Shown one piece after another: positions 26,927 through 34,964 of a stretch of DNA of 64,000 bases. The DNA is from JBGAQP01 sp044220635 (GTDB lineage: Bacteria; Pseudomonadota; Gammaproteobacteria; Burkholderiales; Usitatibacteraceae). Within the stretch, counting starts at the first letter, position 1. Each line of letters begins with the position of its first letter. The translations under genes were made by a program, and so were the position numbers. Under the pieces are notes generated by a model that saw only the letters and a program-made list of their open reading frames with translations, did not search any database and was not told the DNA's origin. Where the stretch lies: contig JBGAQP010000003.1 of assembly GCA_044220635.1 (NCBI GenBank), positions 62,001 to 126,000 of the forward strand, written 5' to 3'.

Positions 26927-27565
26927 CTAGTGCAGCGCCGCCTTGACGAAGCCGAAGGGCCGGATGTCGCCCTTGCCCTCGCGCACCAGCACCGGGGCAT
27001 CGCCCGAGAGGTCGATCACCGTGGTCACCGCGAGCCCGCAGGGGCCGGAGTCGAGGATCACGTCGACGTGGTGCTCGAGGTGCTTGCGGATCTCCTGCGC
27101 GTCGTTGAGCGCGACGCCGTGGGCCGGCAGGATCAGCGTCGAGGAGAGCATCGGCTCGCCGAGGGCCTCGAGCAGCGCCATCGCCACGACGTGGTGCGGG
27201 ATGCGCACGCCGATCGTGTGCCGCGGGTGCAGCAGGCGCCGGGGCACCTCCCGCGTGGCGCGCAGGATGAAGGTGTAGCTGCCGGGCGTGTTCGCCTTGA
27301 TGAGCCGGTACTGGATGTTGTCCACCTTCGCGAACTGGCCGACCTCGGAGAGGTCGCGGCACATGAGGGTGAGGTGATGGCGCTCGTCGACGTCGCGGAT
27401 GCGCCGGATCCTCTCCATCGCCGCCTTGTCGCCGATGTGGCAGCCGAGCGCGTAGCACGAGTCCGTGGGGTAGGCGATCACGCCTCCGTCGCGGACGATG
27501 TCCACCGCCTGCCGGATGAGCCGCTTCTGCGGATTGTCCGGGTGAACCTCGAAGTACTGGGCCAT
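26927..27565 (-). CDS. yciO: YrdC/Sua5-domain protein, YciO-like
   Basis: A 212-residue YrdC-fold protein. Conserved blocks: GGVIAYPTDSCYALGCHIGDKAAMERIRRIR (in pieces), KANTPGSYTFILRATREVPRRLLHPR, and TVIDLSGDAPVLVREGKGD. The layout fits YciO, a paralogue of the threonylcarbamoyl-AMP synthase TsaC; whether it serves in t6A synthesis is uncertain. The start is the ATG at 27565 (MAQYFEVHP). Synteny with the PHP phosphatase upstream is the same as in many betaproteobacteria. Confidence 0.82.
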   Translation of the reverse strand: MAQYFEVHPDNPQKRLIRQAVDIVRDGGVIAYPTDSCYALGCHIGDKAAMERIRRIRDVDERHHLTLMCRDLSEVGQFAKVDNIQYRLIKANTPGSYTFILRATREVPRRLLHPRHTIGVRIPHHVVAMALLEALGEPMLSSTLILPAHGVALNDAQEIRKHLEHHVDVILDSGPCGLAVTTVIDLSGDAPVLVREGKGDIRPFGFVKAALH

Positions 27566-27671
27566 CGCCTCGACATGCCCGCGCGCTTCCGCGCCGCGGA
27601 CCCTGGGTTGCTCTCGATTCGTTCCGGGCGCCCGGCCTGCCGGCCGGGGACCCCGGTGTGTCACCGGGCGG

Positions 27672-28517
27672 CTAGTGCGCCCACTTGGACCACACGGGCT
27701 CGAGCGTCGCGGGGAGCGGCGGCAGCCGCCCCGGCTCGACCGGGCTCTCGCCCGGCCCGTGGAAATCGGCGCCGCGCGAGGCGAGGAACCCGTACTCCTC
27801 GGCCACGCGGCGCCAGGTGGCGTATTCCTCGGGGCGGTGACTGCCCGTCACCACCTCGATCGCCTCGCCGCCGAGGCGCCTGAACTGCTCCAGCAACTCG
27901 CCGCGCGCCATCGGCTTCAGGCCGTAGCGGCCGGGGTGCGCGAGCACCGCCACGCCGCCGGCGGCGAGGATCCAGCCCACCGCGTCCTCGAGGGCCGCCC
28001 AGCGGTGCATCACGTAGGCGGGCTTGCCCTTGCCGAGGTACTTGTCGAAGGCCGCCTGCGTGTCCTTCACCACGCCGAGCTCCGCGAGGTGGCGCGCGAA
28101 ATGGCTGCGGCTGAGCATCGCGTCCTTCTCGGCGAGCGCGAGCGCCCCTTCGAGCGTGCCCGCGTGGCCCAGCCCCTCGAGCGCCTCGGCGATGCGCCGG
28201 CCCCGACCGAGGCGGCCGCCGCGAACCGACGCGAGCCCTTCGACGAGCGGCGGCGCCTGCGGGTCGATCCCGAGGCCGACCACGTGGACCGTGGTCTCGC
28301 CCCAGGTCACGGAGATCTCCACGCCCGGAACGAACCGCAGGCCGTGGCGCCGGGCCGCTTCGCCCGCCTCCTCGAGGCCCTCGGTCGTATCGTGGTCGGT
28401 GAGCGCGATCTCGTCCACGCCGAGCCGCGCCGCCAGCTCGATCAACCGCGTGGGAGACAGCAAACCATCCGAACAGGTCGAATGGTTGTGCAGGTCGATA
28501 TTGTCCAAATCGATCAA
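27672..28517 (-). CDS. PHP-domain phosphoesterase, RNase AM/YciV type
   Basis: A protein of about 281 residues with a PHP metal-dependent phosphoesterase fold. The first metal motif is DLHNHSTCSDG at the N-terminus; others are ALTDHDTTEG, PGVEISVTW and LAHPGRYGL, and ADFHGPGESP at the end. Family members hydrolyse 3',5'-nucleotide bisphosphates and trim 5' ends of RNA. There is no ATG near the motif: TTG at 28517 (LIDLDNIDLHNH) is taken, with TTG at 28508 equally possible. A TATAAT lies 20 bases upstream. First gene of the run to rluB. Confidence 0.85.
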   Translation of the reverse strand: MIDLDNIDLHNHSTCSDGLLSPTRLIELAARLGVDEIALTDHDTTEGLEEAGEAARRHGLRFVPGVEISVTWGETTVHVVGLGIDPQAPPLVEGLASVRGGRLGRGRRIAEALEGLGHAGTLEGALALAEKDAMLSRSHFARHLAELGVVKDTQAAFDKYLGKGKPAYVMHRWAALEDAVGWILAAGGVAVLAHPGRYGLKPMARGELLEQFRRLGGEAIEVVTGSHRPEEYATWRRVAEEYGFLASRGADFHGPGESPVEPGRLPPLPATLEPVWSKWAH

Positions 28518-28536
28518 CAGAGTGGAACTATTTGAA

Positions 28537-28542
28537 ATTATA
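28537..28542 (-). promoter_or_regulatory. Predicted -10 element for the PHP-to-rluB operon
   Basis: On the minus strand TATAAT sits in one of the few AT-rich patches of the window, 20 bases before the TTG start at 28517. Transcription would begin near 28530, leaving a leader of 13-22 bases. No strong -35 is seen. Confidence 0.5.
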
Positions 28543-28647
28543 GCATTATTGGGTCCCCGAAGACACCGGCGCCAAACAGGAGATAATCGCCGCTCCGGGC
28601 ATTCCGATTGCTTCGGCCGAGTACCGCCACTCACTGCCAACCCGCCC

Positions 28648-29373
28648 ATGACCGTTCACAAGATCCAGATGGGGGACGAGGGACAGATCGCAAGCCGCGC
28701 CCTCGTCGAGCGCGTGGTCGCCGTCGCCGGCCGGGTCCGCGAGGCGGCCCCGGAATGGAAGGAGCGGCTCGGCCAGCTCAAGACGCAGGTCGCCACGCTC
28801 GCCACCATCGACAAGCAGTACGGCGGCCTGGGCCGGCTCCCGCTCGAGGACGCGGGGGACCTGGTGGACGCCATCCTCACCGAGCTCGCCCGGATCGAGG
28901 GCGATCTCGAGCGCCGCAGGATCGGCGGCCCGGTCCCGGAGCTCGACGAGGTGGCGATCGGCGTCGCGCTCTGGGCCCTGCGCCACGAGGTGGCGATCGG
29001 GGCGGTGGCCCCCGTGGCGAACGCGCTCGCGCGGCGCTCGAACGCCGCGAAGAAGCCCGCCGAGCTCGCGGCGATCCTCGGGATCATGCACGGCGTGGCG
29101 CGCCACGTGGCCCCGGCGCTCGCCGCCGACCTCGACCGGATGAACCCCGAGCGGCCGTGGCGGATCCTGCACGTGAACCTCGCGGTCACCGCGATCCGCG
29201 GCGAGGACCCGGCGCTCATCGAGGCGGCGTTCGACGCGCTCGACGCCGCGCTGCCCGAGGAACGCGCGGGCTTCTACGCCGAGGCGCTGGCCCTCGCCCT
29301 CTCGCCCCGGGTGGCTCCCGCCGTGCGGGAACGAATCGAGGCCCGGCACCTCAAATGGACGGCCCCGGCGTGA
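28648..29373 (+). CDS. Hypothetical all-alpha protein
   Basis: A 241-residue soluble protein I do not recognise. It reads as strings of Ala/Leu/Arg-rich helices (GRVREAAPEWKERLGQLK, LEDAGDLVDAILTELARIE, AIGVALWALRHEVAIG, PAELAAILGIMHGVARHV), like a helical-repeat or adaptor protein. No signal peptide, membrane segment or Cys/His clusters. The start is the ATG at 28648 (MTVHKIQMGDEG). Divergent from the PHP phosphatase gene; a terminator-like hairpin begins at its stop codon. Confidence 0.65.
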   Translation: MTVHKIQMGDEGQIASRALVERVVAVAGRVREAAPEWKERLGQLKTQVATLATIDKQYGGLGRLPLEDAGDLVDAILTELARIEGDLERRRIGGPVPELDEVAIGVALWALRHEVAIGAVAPVANALARRSNAAKKPAELAAILGIMHGVARHVAPALAADLDRMNPERPWRILHVNLAVTAIRGEDPALIEAAFDALDAALPEERAGFYAEALALALSPRVAPAVRERIEARHLKWTAPA

Positions 29374-29399
29374 ATCGGCGATAATCGCCGATTATTTTT
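29373..29399 (+). terminator. Intrinsic terminator overlapping the stop codon
   Basis: Perfect inverted repeat AATCGGCGAT-A-ATCGCCGATT (29373-29393) followed by ATTTTT. The left arm starts on the last base of the TGA of the hypothetical gene. The GATAAT inside it could double as a -10 for yciB. Confidence 0.65.
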
Positions 29400-29430
29400 C
29401 CGGGGCACCCGCCCCCATTCCGGCCCATCC

Positions 29431-29991
29431 GTGAAGTTTCTCTTCGACCTCTTCCCGGTCATCCTCTTCTTCGTCGCGTACAAGTTCGAGGGCATCTACG
29501 TCGCCACGGCGGTGGCCATCGCGGCGACCGTCGTGCAGATCGGCTGGGTGCTTTCGCGCGGGAAGAAGGTCGCCAACATGCAGTGGGCGAGCCTCGCGAT
29601 CATCGTCGTTTTCGGGGGTGCCACGCTGCTGCTCCGGGACGAGACCTTCATCAAGTGGAAGCCCTCGGTGCTCTACTGGCTCGCGGGCGGCTCCTTCCTC
29701 GTCGCGCTCGCCTTCGGCAGGAACCTCATCAAGGCGGTCATGTCCGAGGGGCTCGAGCTGCCCGAGATCGTGTGGACGAAGCTGTGCATCGCGTGGGGCG
29801 TGTTCTTCGTCTTCAAGGGCGCGCTCAACCTCTGGGTCGCGTACACGTTCTCGACGGATGCCTGGGTCAACTTCAAGCTCTTCGGCGGCATGGGCCTGAT
29901 GCTCGCCTTCGTGATCGCCCAGGCCTTCTGGCTCGCGAAGTACATCCCCGACGAGCCCGCCAAGCCCGAAGGCGCGCCGGAGAAGAGCTGA
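29431..29991 (+). CDS. yciB: Inner membrane septation protein A homologue
   Basis: A 186-residue membrane protein with five hydrophobic segments, homologous to YciB/IspZ, which takes part in envelope synthesis and septation. The opening [26 protein letters not shown] and mid-block [23 protein letters not shown] are family hallmarks. The GTG start at 29431 gives the canonical N-terminus. First gene of the yciB-yciI-bolA-ppiC run. Confidence 0.93.
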   Translation: MKFLFDLFPVILFFVAYKFEGIYVATAVAIAATVVQIGWVLSRGKKVANMQWASLAIIVVFGGATLLLRDETFIKWKPSVLYWLAGGSFLVALAFGRNLIKAVMSEGLELPEIVWTKLCIAWGVFFVFKGALNLWVAYTFSTDAWVNFKLFGGMGLMLAFVIAQAFWLAKYIPDEPAKPEGAPEKS

Positions 29992-29992
29992 G

Positions 29993-30292
29993 ATGCTCTA
30001 CGCCATCATCGCCGAGGACCTGCCCGGCGCCCTTCCCCGCCGGCTCGAGGCGCGCGGCGCCCACCTCGAGCGCCTGAAGGCGCTGCAGGGCGAAGGACGC
30101 CTGGTCCTCGCGGGGCCCCATCCCGCCATCGATGCCGAGGACCCGGGGCCCGCGGGCTTCACGGGCTCGCTCATCGTCGCGGAGTTCGACTCGCGCGAGG
30201 CCGCGCTCGCCTGGGCTTCCGAGGACCCGTACGCGAAGGCGGGGGTCTACGGCCGCATCGCGGTGAAGCCCTTCCGCAAGGTGCTGCCGTGA
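29993..30292 (+). CDS. yciI: YciI-family protein
   Basis: A 99-residue YciI/dimeric alpha-beta barrel protein. MLYAIIAEDLPGALPRRLEARGAHLERL is the family opening, with the conserved His in ARGAHLERL and the LAGPHP turn. The E. coli homologue has no settled role; it may be a small enzyme. The ATG follows the yciB stop by one base, and the stop overlaps the bolA start. Confidence 0.88.
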   Translation: MLYAIIAEDLPGALPRRLEARGAHLERLKALQGEGRLVLAGPHPAIDAEDPGPAGFTGSLIVAEFDSREAALAWASEDPYAKAGVYGRIAVKPFRKVLP

Positions 30293-30558
30293 GCCACCCG
30301 GCCGAAAGCGCCATCCGCGAGCGCCTCGCCACGCTGCACCCCACGTCGCTCGAGCTGCGCGACGAAAGCCATGCGCACGCCGGCCACGCGGGCGCCGCCT
30401 CGGGCGGCGGCCACTGGCAGCTCACGATCGTTTCCGAGGCCTTCCGCGGCAAGTCGCCGGTGGCGAGGCATCGCATGGTTTACGAGGCCCTGGGCGACCT
30501 CATGAAACGCGACATCCACGCCCTCCAGATCGAGGCGTTCGCGCCCGAACAGCTCTGA
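30289..30558 (+). CDS. BolA-family protein
   Basis: An 89-residue BolA fold protein, of the kind that partners monothiol glutaredoxins in iron-sulfur trafficking. Seen: IRERLATLHPTSLELRDESHAHAGHAG and the C-terminal FRGKSPVARHRMVYEALGDLMKRDIHAL, with the conserved His in VARHRMVY. The GTG start at 30289 overlaps the yciI TGA by 4 bases. Confidence 0.9.
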   Translation: MSHPAESAIRERLATLHPTSLELRDESHAHAGHAGAASGGGHWQLTIVSEAFRGKSPVARHRMVYEALGDLMKRDIHALQIEAFAPEQL

Positions 30559-30584
30559 CCGATTTCATCGACAAAGGAAACAGC

Positions 30585-31421
30585 ATGCAACGCACCCTCA
30601 GGAACCTCGCCGTCGGCCTCGTCGCCGCCGGCCTCGCCCTCGCGGCCGGCGCCCAGGACAAGGCCGAGAAGCCCGCGAAGAAAGCCGCAGCCGCGGCCTC
30701 CGGTCCCCGCGTCGTGGTGAACGGCGTCACGATCCCCGCCTCGCGCATCGAGGCGATGACCAAGGAGCTCAACGCCCAGGGCCAGCCCGACACGCCCGAG
30801 CGCGCCCAGGCCGTGAGGGAAGAGCTCATCAATCGCGAGGTCCTCGCCCAGGCCGCGGCCAAGCGCGGGCTCGACAAGAACCCGGACATCGCCGCGCAGA
30901 TGGACATCGCCCGCCAGGCCGTGCTCGTGCGCGCGCTCTTCGAGAGCGAGATCAAGGCGCACCCGATCACCGACGAGCAGCTCAAGAGCCTCTACGAGGG
31001 CTTCAAGAAGTCGATGGGGACCAACGAGTACAAGGTCCGCCACATCCTCGTGGACAAGGAAGACGACGCCAAGGCGATCATCGCGGACCTCAACAAGGGC
31101 GGCGACTTCGCCAAGCTCGCCAAGGACAAGAGCAAGGACCCGGGCTCCAAGGACAACGGCGGCGACCTCGACTGGGGCCCTTCCGCGCGCTACGTGAAGC
31201 CCTTCGCCGACGCCGTCATGGCGCTCCAGAAGGGGCAGACCACCACGGCGCCGGTGAAGACGGACTTCGGCTACCACGTGATCCGCCTCGACGACGTGCG
31301 CCCGCTCAAGGTGCCGTCCTACGACGAGATGAAGGAGCAGTTCCGCCAGCGCGCCCAGCAGCAGCAGATCCAGAAGCTCGTGATCGACCTGCGCCAGAAG
31401 GCCAAGGTCGAGGAGCGCTAG
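30585..31421 (+). CDS. Periplasmic parvulin-type peptidyl-prolyl isomerase
   Basis: A 278-residue chaperone/isomerase. A Sec signal covers about residues 1-23 (GLVAAGLALAAGAQ); a SurA-like N-terminal helical region follows (REELINREVLAQAAAKRGL); the PpiC rotamase domain runs at about 145-240 (VRHILVDKEDDAKAII, GGDLDWGPSARYVKPFADAV, VKTDFGYHVIRLDDVRP). A good RBS (AAAGGA) lies upstream. End of the yciB operon, closed by a strong terminator. Confidence 0.92.
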   Translation: MQRTLRNLAVGLVAAGLALAAGAQDKAEKPAKKAAAAASGPRVVVNGVTIPASRIEAMTKELNAQGQPDTPERAQAVREELINREVLAQAAAKRGLDKNPDIAAQMDIARQAVLVRALFESEIKAHPITDEQLKSLYEGFKKSMGTNEYKVRHILVDKEDDAKAIIADLNKGGDFAKLAKDKSKDPGSKDNGGDLDWGPSARYVKPFADAVMALQKGQTTTAPVKTDFGYHVIRLDDVRPLKVPSYDEMKEQFRQRAQQQQIQKLVIDLRQKAKVEER

Positions 31422-31457
31422 CCGCCCTCCCGGCCCGGCCGGGAAGCCCCACCCGGG

Positions 31458-31487
31458 AAGCCCCGCCTTGGCGGGGCTTTTCTTTTT
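31458..31487 (+). terminator. Intrinsic terminator of the yciB-ppiC operon
   Basis: Perfect 10-base stem AAGCCCCGCC-TT-GGCGGGGCTT followed by TTCTTTTT, 37 bases after the ppiC-type gene stop. Confidence 0.9.
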
Positions 31488-31572
31488 CCCGGCTTGACCC
31501 TTTCGCCGAAACCGCCCGTTTCACGACCCGAGAGCCCGCCATCGGGGTGGGCCGAACCCGAAAGGAGCCGTC

Positions 31573-32400
31573 ATGAAACTCGCCTCGCTCGTCGCCGCCG
31601 CCGTCCTCGCCACCGTTCCCCTCGCGCCCGCCATGGCCGGCAGCCTCGCCAATGTCTCGATCGTCGACCGCACCGCCGGCCGGGAGCTGCCGATCTACTG
31701 GCACGGCGGCCAGGCCTGGGTGGTCGGCCAGCCCGGCAACGAATACCAGGTGCGCGTGCGCAACAAGGCGGGCGAGGACCTGCTCGCCGTGGTCTCCGTG
31801 GACGGCGTGAACGCGATCACGGGCGAGACGGCGCACACCGCGCAGAGCGGCTACGTGATCTCGCGCTGGCGTTCGCTCGACGTGCAGGGCTGGCGCAAGA
31901 GCATGGAGCAGACGGCGGCCTTCTACTTCACGACGCTGGGCGATTCCTACGCCGCGCGCACCGGGCGGCCGAACGACGTCGGCGTGATTGGCGTGGCGCT
32001 CTTCAAGCGCCGCGTCCCGCCGCCGCCCATGGCGATCGCCCCGTCCGGGAAATCGGAAGCGGGCCTCGGCAACGCCTACCCCGCCGCGCCCGCCGAGAGC
32101 GCCGCGGCCGCGCAACCCTTCCGTTCCGAGGAGAAGCAGCGCCGCTCTCTCGCCGACAGCGCGCCGCTCGGCACCGGGCACGGTCGCCGCGAGGCGTCGT
32201 ACGCCTCGTACACGAGCTTCGAGCGCGCGACGGAATACCCGCAGGAGACGATCACGATCCGCTACGACAGCCACGCGAACCTCGTCGCCATGGGCGTGAT
32301 CCCCCCGGCGCCGCGTCCGTACTACCCGCGGCCCTTCCCCGGCTTCGCGCCGGACCCCGTGGGCTACGCCCCGTTCAAGTGGGACAACCCGGGCGCGTAA
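31573..32400 (+). CDS. Exported protein of unknown function at the ECF sigma locus
   Basis: A 275-residue secreted protein: Sec signal at 1-22 (ending AMA-GS), then a beta-rich domain (residues 25-145: NVSIVDRTAGRELPIYWHGGQAWVVG, EYQVRVRNKAGEDLLAVVSVDGVN) that looks like an immunoglobulin-like fold. A variable Ala/Ser linker leads to a C-terminal segment with ETITIRYDSHANLVAMGVIP and a Pro/Tyr/Phe-rich tail. RBS AAAGGAG is 7 bases before the ATG. The sigma factor gene starts 10 bases after its stop, so it may be the cue or output of that system. Confidence 0.7.
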   Translation: MKLASLVAAAVLATVPLAPAMAGSLANVSIVDRTAGRELPIYWHGGQAWVVGQPGNEYQVRVRNKAGEDLLAVVSVDGVNAITGETAHTAQSGYVISRWRSLDVQGWRKSMEQTAAFYFTTLGDSYAARTGRPNDVGVIGVALFKRRVPPPPMAIAPSGKSEAGLGNAYPAAPAESAAAAQPFRSEEKQRRSLADSAPLGTGHGRREASYASYTSFERATEYPQETITIRYDSHANLVAMGVIPPAPRPYYPRPFPGFAPDPVGYAPFKWDNPGA

Positions 32401-32409
32401 ACTGATGGG

Positions 32410-32961
32410 GTGCCGGAGACCGACGAACAGCTCATGCTCGCCTTCGCCGGCGGCGACGCCGCCGCCTTCGACACCCTCTACTCCCGCCACCGGGGCACCG
32501 TGTTCCGCTTCGTCCTGCGCTCGTTGCCGGACCGCGCCCAGGCCGAGGAGATCTTCCAGGACGTGTGGATGCGCGTGATCGAGGCCCGGGGCCGCTACGA
32601 GCCCCGGGCGCGCTTCACCACCTGGGTGTACCAGATCGCGCACAACCGCCTCGTGGACCACTGGAGGAAACGCGGGCTCGCGCTCGTCTCCCTCGACGAT
32701 GAGGACGATCCCGCGCCCGAGCCCGCGGCCGACCCCGCGAGCGAGCCCTTCGCGCAGGCCGTCGCGCGCGAAACCGTCGAGCGCTTGTCCGCCGCGATCG
32801 CGGCGCTGCCCGTCGCGCAGCGCGAGGCGTTCCTGCTGAAGGAGGAAGCGGGGCTCTCCATCGCCGAGATCGCGGCGGCGACGGGCACCAACGAGGAGGC
32901 GGCGAAGAGCCGCCTGCGGTACGCGATGGCGAAGCTGCGCGAGGCACTCGACGATGGCTGA
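32410..32961 (+). CDS. ECF-subfamily RNA polymerase sigma factor
   Basis: A 183-residue sigma-70 family ECF factor. Region 2 is AFDTLYSRHRGTVFRFVLRSL to ARFTTWVYQIAHNRLVDHWRKRG; region 4 has AIAALPVAQREAFLLKEEAGLSIAEIAAATGTNEEAAKSRLRYAMAKLR (in pieces), a normal helix-turn-helix. No C-terminal extension. The GTG start at 32410 is chosen because it gives PETDEQLMLAFAGGDAAAF, the usual region 1/2 boundary. Overlaps the next gene, its presumed anti-sigma, by 8 bases. Confidence 0.92.
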   Translation: MPETDEQLMLAFAGGDAAAFDTLYSRHRGTVFRFVLRSLPDRAQAEEIFQDVWMRVIEARGRYEPRARFTTWVYQIAHNRLVDHWRKRGLALVSLDDEDDPAPEPAADPASEPFAQAVARETVERLSAAIAALPVAQREAFLLKEEAGLSIAEIAAATGTNEEAAKSRLRYAMAKLREALDDG

Positions 32962-33853
32962 CGATCCGCGCCTCACGCAGGCCTACCGCGGGCTTCCCGC
33001 CGAGGAGCCGCCGCCCGCGCTCGACGACGCGATCCGCGCCGCCGCGCGCCGCGCCGTGGCCTCCCGTCCGCGATCGAGCCGCTGGCGGGTGCCGGTGTCC
33101 ATCGCCGCGGTGCTCGTGCTCGCCTTCGGCATCGCGCTGCAGCTCGAGCGCGAGCAGCCGATCCTCGACGACGCGCCGCCCGCCGGACTGCGCTCGAAGC
33201 CCGAAGCGCCTGCGACGCCCGAACCGAAGTCCGAGGCGAAGCCGCCTTCACCGGGACTCGAAGCCACGCCGCCGGCCTCGGCGCCCCGGCCCGCGGAAAC
33301 CACGCTTCCGTCCGCGCCCGAACCCGTTCGCGAGAAGAAGGCCGTCGCGGTTCCGGCGGCGCCGCCTTCGCCGCAACCCGCCGAGGCAGCGCAGCCGGCT
33401 TTCGCGCCTCCGCCTTCGCCGGCGGCGGATGCCGCACGCCCCGCGCAAGCGCTCCCGCCGCCCGCGCAGAACGTCTCTCCCGCCGGGCCGTCCGCTCCGG
33501 CACCGCCCGTTGCGGCGCCCGCCGCGCCGGTACCGGGAGCGGCGCTTCCGCCCGCATCCGCACCTGTCGGAACCACCTTCGCGCCCGACCCCGCGTCGCG
33601 TCGGGGCGAGCCGCTTCGCGCCGCGCCGGGCGTGAGCGGGTTGTCGAAGGAAGAGGCCGAGCGCGCGGCGAGCCCGGCGGAAAAGCGCCGCATGCAGGAC
33701 GCGGAACCGCCCGAGCCCTGGCTCGAGCGCATCGCGGAGCTGCGCCGACAGGGCCGCGACGCCGAGGCCGACGCCGCGTGGGCCGCCTTCCGTCGCGCCT
33801 ACCCGGGCTATCGCGTGCCCGCCGGGATGCTCGAGAAGGTGCAGCCGCGATGA
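32954..33853 (+). CDS. Probable membrane-bound anti-sigma factor, Pro/Ala-rich
   Basis: A 299-residue protein with a cytoplasmic N-terminal region (1-42, with DDAIRAAARRAVASRP), one membrane helix (about 45-62, VPVSIAAVLVLAFGIALQL) and a very long extracytoplasmic Pro/Ala/Ser linker, then a short C-terminal helix-rich domain (EPWLERIAELRRQGRDAEADAAWAAFRRAYPGYRVP). It has the topology of an anti-sigma factor but no ZAS zinc motif. The coupling with the ECF gene supports the role. The C-terminal motif resembles those in other sigma-associated proteins. Confidence 0.7.
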   Translation: MADDPRLTQAYRGLPAEEPPPALDDAIRAAARRAVASRPRSSRWRVPVSIAAVLVLAFGIALQLEREQPILDDAPPAGLRSKPEAPATPEPKSEAKPPSPGLEATPPASAPRPAETTLPSAPEPVREKKAVAVPAAPPSPQPAEAAQPAFAPPPSPAADAARPAQALPPPAQNVSPAGPSAPAPPVAAPAAPVPGAALPPASAPVGTTFAPDPASRRGEPLRAAPGVSGLSKEEAERAASPAEKRRMQDAEPPEPWLERIAELRRQGRDAEADAAWAAFRRAYPGYRVPAGMLEKVQPR

Positions 33854-33878
33854 GGCTCCGGCCGGGGGGAGCACGCTG

Positions 33879-34406
33879 ATGGCTTCCGAGATGCGCCGGG
33901 CGGCGACGCTCCTCGTCTCACGCCGCCCCGAGTCCTTCGAGAGCCGCCATTCCCATGCCGAATCCGTGGCGCGATTGCAGGCGGCGACCACGGGCGGAGG
34001 CGTCCTCGCGCAGTCGCTTCGCGGCGAGGTGAGCGCGGGCGCCGTGCGACTGCTCTACGCGCGGTCGATCTCGCGCCGTACGCGCTGCGTTTTCGAGGGC
34101 GCGTGGAAGGCGGACGGCGGCGCGGTGCGGCTGGAAGGCGAGTTCGTGCCGACGCGCCCGACGCGGACGTTCCTCTCCACGAGCTCGATCGTCATCACCG
34201 CGCTCGTCGCCGCGAGCTTCTACGCGCTCTTCTCGCCGAACCAGGACGCTTCGATGAAGATCCTCCTGCCGGTTTTCACCCTGTTCACGGTGCTCGGCTT
34301 TCCCTTCGTCGTGGTCGCGATGGGATCGCAACGCGAGGTCGAGGAGCTGGGCATCGCCAAGGCGATCCGCGCGGCGATCTCGCAAGCCGAAGGGGGGTCC
34401 GCCTAG
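33879..34406 (+). CDS. Hypothetical two-helix membrane protein
   Basis: A 175-residue protein with a polar N-terminal half and two membrane helices (about 105-122 and 128-150, FLSTSSIVITALVAASFYALF and MKILLPVFTLFTVLGFPFVVVAMG). No family recognised. It follows the putative anti-sigma gene by 25 bases and ends against the convergent acetyltransferase gene. Possibly the fourth member of the ECF locus. Confidence 0.6.
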   Translation: MASEMRRAATLLVSRRPESFESRHSHAESVARLQAATTGGGVLAQSLRGEVSAGAVRLLYARSISRRTRCVFEGAWKADGGAVRLEGEFVPTRPTRTFLSTSSIVITALVAASFYALFSPNQDASMKILLPVFTLFTVLGFPFVVVAMGSQREVEELGIAKAIRAAISQAEGGSA

Positions 34407-34900
34407 AGAAGGCAGGAGACGCGCTCTTCGCGCAGCGTCGTGAAGCCGTGGCGCTCGTAGAAGCGCCGCGCGCCGGGATTGTCGAAGTGCGTGGCGGTGT
34501 CGATGCGCGTGGCGCCCGCGCGGCGCAGCTCTTCCTTCAGGGACTCCATCATCGCCGAGCCGATGCCGTTGCCTTCGAGGCCGGGGCGCACGTTCACGTC
34601 GTCGAGCTTCGCGACCAGCGTGCCGCGCGAGGTGGAGATGGCGAAGCAGACCACGCAGCAGCCGACGACTTCGCCCTCGCGGCGCGCCATCCACACGAAG
34701 CCGAGGTCGGGCCTGGCGAGGAAGAGCTCGAGGGCGCGGCGCAGCGCCTCGGGGCCGCCGTCGCCGTAGGCGTGGGCGACGTCGAGGTAGTGCGGGTCCT
34801 GCTGGAGGAAGGCGAGGAAGAGGGATTCGGCGGCGGGGAGGTCCGCTGCGGCCATTCGACCGCACCGGATCCCCGGCTTCGCCGAGACGAATGCGCTCAC
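34403..34900 (-). CDS. GNAT-family N-acetyltransferase
   Basis: A 165-residue acetyltransferase. Core motifs: LDDVNVRPGLEGNGIGSAMMESL (acetyl-CoA loop) and NPGARRFYERHGFTTLREE. Substrate unknown. The start is uncertain: the ATG at 34900 keeps the first beta strand (GIRCGRMAAADLPAAES), but the bases encoding residues 1-12 (SAFVSAKPGIR) resemble a decayed copy of the REP-like palindrome found intact 20 bases upstream. The internal ATG at 34855 is the alternative. Confidence 0.82.
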   Translation of the reverse strand: MSAFVSAKPGIRCGRMAAADLPAAESLFLAFLQQDPHYLDVAHAYGDGGPEALRRALELFLARPDLGFVWMARREGEVVGCCVVCFAISTSRGTLVAKLDDVNVRPGLEGNGIGSAMMESLKEELRRAGATRIDTATHFDNPGARRFYERHGFTTLREERVSCLL

Positions 34901-34909
34901 GTTGGCTGG

Positions 34910-34929
34910 ATCCCCGCCTTCGCGGGGAT
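34910..34929. repeat. REP-like palindrome (ATCCCCGC type)
   Basis: ATCCCCGC-CTTC-GCGGGGAT, the common proteobacterial repeat that reads VIPAKAGIQ when translated. A decayed second copy (GATCCCCGG-CTTC-GCCGAGACGA) lies at 34868-34890, inside the start of the acetyltransferase gene. The intact copy lies between that gene and the end of purL. Confidence 0.75.
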
Positions 34930-34964
34930 GACGCAGGCCGCGGGGATGTCGGGCGACATGCCCG

